This document shows positions 15,339 through 17,808 of a DNA stretch of 17,808 nt, in pieces (the first letter of the stretch is position 1; each line of letters begins with the position of its first letter). A program made the translations under genes and the position numbers. The DNA comes from DATMXS01 sp050260275. Its GTDB lineage: Bacteria > Acidobacteriota > Terriglobia > Bryobacterales > Bryobacteraceae. The stretch lies in assembly GCA_050260275.1 (NCBI GenBank), contig JBLNBX010000148.1, forward strand, positions 1 through 17,808, given 5' to 3'. The notes below the pieces were generated by a model. It saw only the letters and a list, made by a program, of their open reading frames with translations. It was not told the DNA's origin and did not search any database.

Positions 15339-16577
15339 ATGACGGCTCTTAGGTGGCCGAAGCAGTGGCAGGATGCGGCGGTCCTGGAATTGCTAACGGG
15401 ATCGCCCGTCAAGTACGTAATTGCGGATGCGGAGACGCGCCAGACTGCTGGAGCGATTCTCGCCCGGGCAGAGGCGGCGGGCATCAAGGTGCTGGACGAG
15501 GGTACGGCGCCCGCGGGCGTCCGCATCGTGGAAGCCACTTGGCCGGGTGCCCGCCTGTCTGTACCGAATCCTACCGGCGAAGCAGCGGCAGCGGCGGGGC
15601 CGACCGGCGAACCCTGGGTGGACGCCCTCGGCTGGGTGGTTCAGTTGCACAGGGCCAGGCGGCCGGGTGACGCAATTTGGATCGACTCTAAACCTGAGGG
15701 CGGCATCATCACCGCCGACGCGTACCTTCGCGCCGTGGCCGACGCCGGCGCCAACGGCGGGCGGTGGATGGTCTCGATCGACGATGAGTTTGCCAAACGC
15801 CTCGCGACGCGCGCGGCTGATGCGGTCGAGACGTGGAAAAAGATGATGCAGGCCTGCGATTATTTCGATCGCAACAAGGCGTGGGACACCTATCAGCGTG
15901 TTGCGGCGTTCGGCGTCGTATCCGATTTTGAGGGCGACAACGAGTACCTCACCACCGAGATACTCAATCTGGCGACGCGCAATAACCAGCCCTGCCTGGT
16001 TCTGGAAAAATCGAAGGCCGCTGGCGCGGACCTGAAAGCCTTGCGGGCTGTGGTCTACGTCGACGAGACTCCGCCCGATCCGCCGCTGCGCCGCGCTCTA
16101 CTGGCGTATGCGGATTCCGGCGGACTACTCGTTGTGGGACCGAAGTGGGGCGCGCCGGAAGGCACGCCGTCAACACGGAAGCACGCGCGCTTCGCATTCC
16201 GCTCGCTGGGCAAGGGCGGGCTCGCCATCGTGACAGAGGATGCGCCGGACCCGTGGAATCTGGCTAAGGACGTTCCAGTCCTCATAAGTCATCGCTACGA
16301 TGTGATTCGAATCTTCGGCGCAAACGCAGCCATCGTGTACTATACCGTCGCGCCGGGAGGCCGCGCGGGCCTCGTTCAGGTAGTCAACTTCGCGGGGCAG
16401 CCGCGCGGAGCATCGGGAGAGGTTACGGTGCGGATTGCCGCTCCGTACCGGGAAGCGCTGTTCCGCACCCTCGATGAGCCTGCGCCGAAACAGGTGAAGA
16501 TAGCCGTGCGGCAGGACGCTACGGAGATATTCCTGCCTCCGATTCCGATATACGCAGCCGTGGAGTTACTGAAATGA
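15339..16577 (+). CDS. Unrecognised protein with glutamine-amidotransferase-like (beta-galactosidase-trimerisation-like) segment
   Basis: This is a 412-residue protein from ATG 15339, five bases after the previous stop and preceded by GGAG at 15324-15327; GTG 15327 is an alternative. I cannot assign a family. Residues 93-160 look like the end of a barrel-type glycosidase domain (GRWMVSIDDEF). Residues 190-300 resemble the flavodoxin/class-I amidotransferase-like domain of GH42-type beta-galactosidases (LRAVVYVDETPPDPPLRRAL, then SGGLLVVGPKWG). Residues 340-412 look like a C-terminal beta-sandwich. An Ala/Gly/Pro-rich linker lies at 76-91. No signal peptide is seen although both flanking genes encode Tat leaders. 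Its stop overlaps the next start by four bases, so it belongs to the same unit. A glycan-related role is inferred from context only. Confidence 0.72.
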   Translation: MTALRWPKQWQDAAVLELLTGSPVKYVIADAETRQTAGAILARAEAAGIKVLDEGTAPAGVRIVEATWPGARLSVPNPTGEAAAAAGPTGEPWVDALGWVVQLHRARRPGDAIWIDSKPEGGIITADAYLRAVADAGANGGRWMVSIDDEFAKRLATRAADAVETWKKMMQACDYFDRNKAWDTYQRVAAFGVVSDFEGDNEYLTTEILNLATRNNQPCLVLEKSKAAGADLKALRAVVYVDETPPDPPLRRALLAYADSGGLLVVGPKWGAPEGTPSTRKHARFAFRSLGKGGLAIVTEDAPDPWNLAKDVPVLISHRYDVIRIFGANAAIVYYTVAPGGRAGLVQVVNFAGQPRGASGEVTVRIAAPYREALFRTLDEPAPKQVKIAVRQDATEIFLPPIPIYAAVELLK

Positions 16578-17755
16578 GTACAGCTTGCACTCGTAGACAG
16601 CTTCTTTGCGGCGCGGCCGCCGGCCTGGCCGGCGGAGTATTCGGGCGCGCGCAGACAGCCCCAACGGCCCGTGTCGCGATCGCCAAGTGCGCGACCTACG
16701 GTTCTGAGATGACCTCGGTACTCTCGAAGATGTTCGACCAGCTCGGAGGACTGGGCCGTCTCGTCAAGGGCAAGACCGTCGCGATCAAGATCAACATGGT
16801 GGGACAGATCTATTACAGGGTGGGACACCTGCCTCCGGAGGACACTTACTGGTCCCATCCTGCGATGATCGGCGCCGTGGCTCACCTGATGGCGCGGGCG
16901 GGCGCGCGGCGTATTCGCATTCTCGAAGGCGTATGGTCGTCCGCGGACCCGCTCGAAGAATTCATGTTGCAGGCTAACTGGGAGCCGCGCACCATCTTGA
17001 GCGCAGCGCCGGGGGTGGAGTTCGAGAACACCAACTGCCTCGGCAGCGGCAAGAAGTACTCGCGCTTTCCCGTTCCTGGCGGCGGTTACATTTTCCCCGC
17101 GTACGATTTGAACCATTCCTACGAGAACTGCGACGTGTTCGTCTCAATGACGAAGATGAAGCAGCACGCCACGGCCGGCGTCACGCTCTCCATGAAGAAC
17201 TGCTTCGGCGCGACGCCTATCTCGATTTACGGCGAAGGGGCGGGAGAGGACGAGCCGAACGAGAATCCCGTCGGCGGCCGCGGCCCGATGCACTCCGGGC
17301 ACAAGCCGCCGCCAAAGTCCGCGCCTCAGGAGAACGATCCTTCATCGCCGCGCAGCGGAGGATACCGGATTCCGCGCATCGTGGCCGATATCGTGGCGGC
17401 ACGGCCGGTTGACCTGGCCATCATCGATGGCATCAAGACTATAGCCGGCGGCGAGGGCGCGTGGAATCGAGGCGTCCAGCCGGTCAGCCCGGGAGTGATT
17501 ATCGCCGGCACGAACTGCGTGAGCACCGACACCGTCGCCATGCGCGTGATGGGCTTCGATCCCATGGCAAAGCGCGGCACGCCGCCGTTCGACGTCGGCG
17601 GACCCGGCGGAGGGTGCGACAATTCGCTGGAGTTGGCGGAGAAACTCGGCGTCGGCTCGCGGGACATGAACCGCATCGAAATCGCCGGCGTCCCCATCTC
17701 CGAAGCCGTTTTCAACTTCAGCGCGCACTCTCGCAGATCGCGTCGCGCGGGATGA
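16574..17755 (+). CDS. Tat-exported DUF362 domain protein
   Basis: This is a 393-residue protein, fourth in the coupled unit, starting in the stop codon of the gene before (ATGA) with GGAG at 16562-16565. CTRRQLLCGAAAGLAGGVFG (residues 5-24) is a twin-arginine leader. The DUF362 domain shows TVAIKINMVG (68-77), DVFVSMTKMKQHATAGVTLS, SMKNCFGA, LAIIDGIKTIAGGEG and DTVAMRVMGFDP. A 40-residue polar insert around 215-255 (rich in Gly, Pro and Glu) separates the central segments and is absent from the shorter DUF362 protein at 8600-9661. No Fe-S cysteine cluster is present. The function of the family is unknown. The 53 bases after its stop hold no complete feature; ACGGAG at the very end could be the ribosome site of a further gene. 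Confidence 0.88.
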   Translation: MSTACTRRQLLCGAAAGLAGGVFGRAQTAPTARVAIAKCATYGSEMTSVLSKMFDQLGGLGRLVKGKTVAIKINMVGQIYYRVGHLPPEDTYWSHPAMIGAVAHLMARAGARRIRILEGVWSSADPLEEFMLQANWEPRTILSAAPGVEFENTNCLGSGKKYSRFPVPGGGYIFPAYDLNHSYENCDVFVSMTKMKQHATAGVTLSMKNCFGATPISIYGEGAGEDEPNENPVGGRGPMHSGHKPPPKSAPQENDPSSPRSGGYRIPRIVADIVAARPVDLAIIDGIKTIAGGEGAWNRGVQPVSPGVIIAGTNCVSTDTVAMRVMGFDPMAKRGTPPFDVGGPGGGCDNSLELAEKLGVGSRDMNRIEIAGVPISEAVFNFSAHSRRSRRAG

Positions 17756-17808
17756 TTCCGGCGCGTTCCGGACGCGAAACGCCTTGCCAAAGCCGGCTTA
17801 CTACGGAG

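Noticed and set aside
1..17808. CRISPR array, tRNA, rRNA, insertion sequence, toxin-antitoxin or phage-defence genes
   Set aside because: I looked for regularly spaced repeats, cloverleaf-like segments, transposase and nuclease motifs and found none.

Overview
The window is GC-rich, densely packed bacterial chromosome with twelve complete protein genes and one partial one. The mix includes MacB-type permeases, a Tat-exported Gfo/Idh/MocA oxidoreductase, Tat-exported DUF362 proteins, a serine beta-lactamase-fold hydrolase, a pirin and enolase-superfamily dehydratases. This resembles soil Acidobacteriota of the Bryobacterales/Solibacter type, but that is an inference from gene content and no marker gene is present. 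I see no rRNA, tRNA, CRISPR array, insertion sequence or phage gene.

Layout. Positions 1-1821 (minus) hold two tandem, translationally coupled MacB/FtsX-type permeases, the second cut by the window edge. Divergent from them, 1904-2888 (plus) carries a PhzF-family protein followed one base later by a 66-residue basic protein that ends in a beta-clamp-binding-like motif. A Tat-exported Gfo/Idh/MocA oxidoreductase follows (3020-4525, plus). It converges, across a perfect 10-bp hairpin, on a secreted purple-acid-phosphatase-like metallophosphoesterase (4685-6007, minus). Next are a secreted serine hydrolase (6186-7568, minus), a divergent pirin (7654-8571, plus) and a convergent DUF362 protein (8600-9661, minus). 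A large Tat-exported glycosidase-like protein (9823-12516, plus) is divergent from that DUF362 gene.

The most interesting part is 12809-17755 (plus), a tight four-gene unit. It encodes an enolase-superfamily protein whose catalytic lysines and third metal-ligand acid are substituted; a D-galactonate-dehydratase-like enolase-superfamily enzyme with intact active-site motifs but a Tat leader; an unrecognised 412-residue protein with a glutamine-amidotransferase-like segment; and a second Tat-exported DUF362 protein. Two of the three junctions are ATGA overlaps and the third is a gap of only 5 bases. Together with the large glycosidase-like gene just upstream, this suggests an envelope-located sugar or sugar-acid processing module, with a likely pseudoenzyme paired to an active enzyme. 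That role is an inference from domains and gene order.

Five proteins carry Tat-like leaders and two more have ordinary signal peptides, so most of the window is devoted to exported functions.
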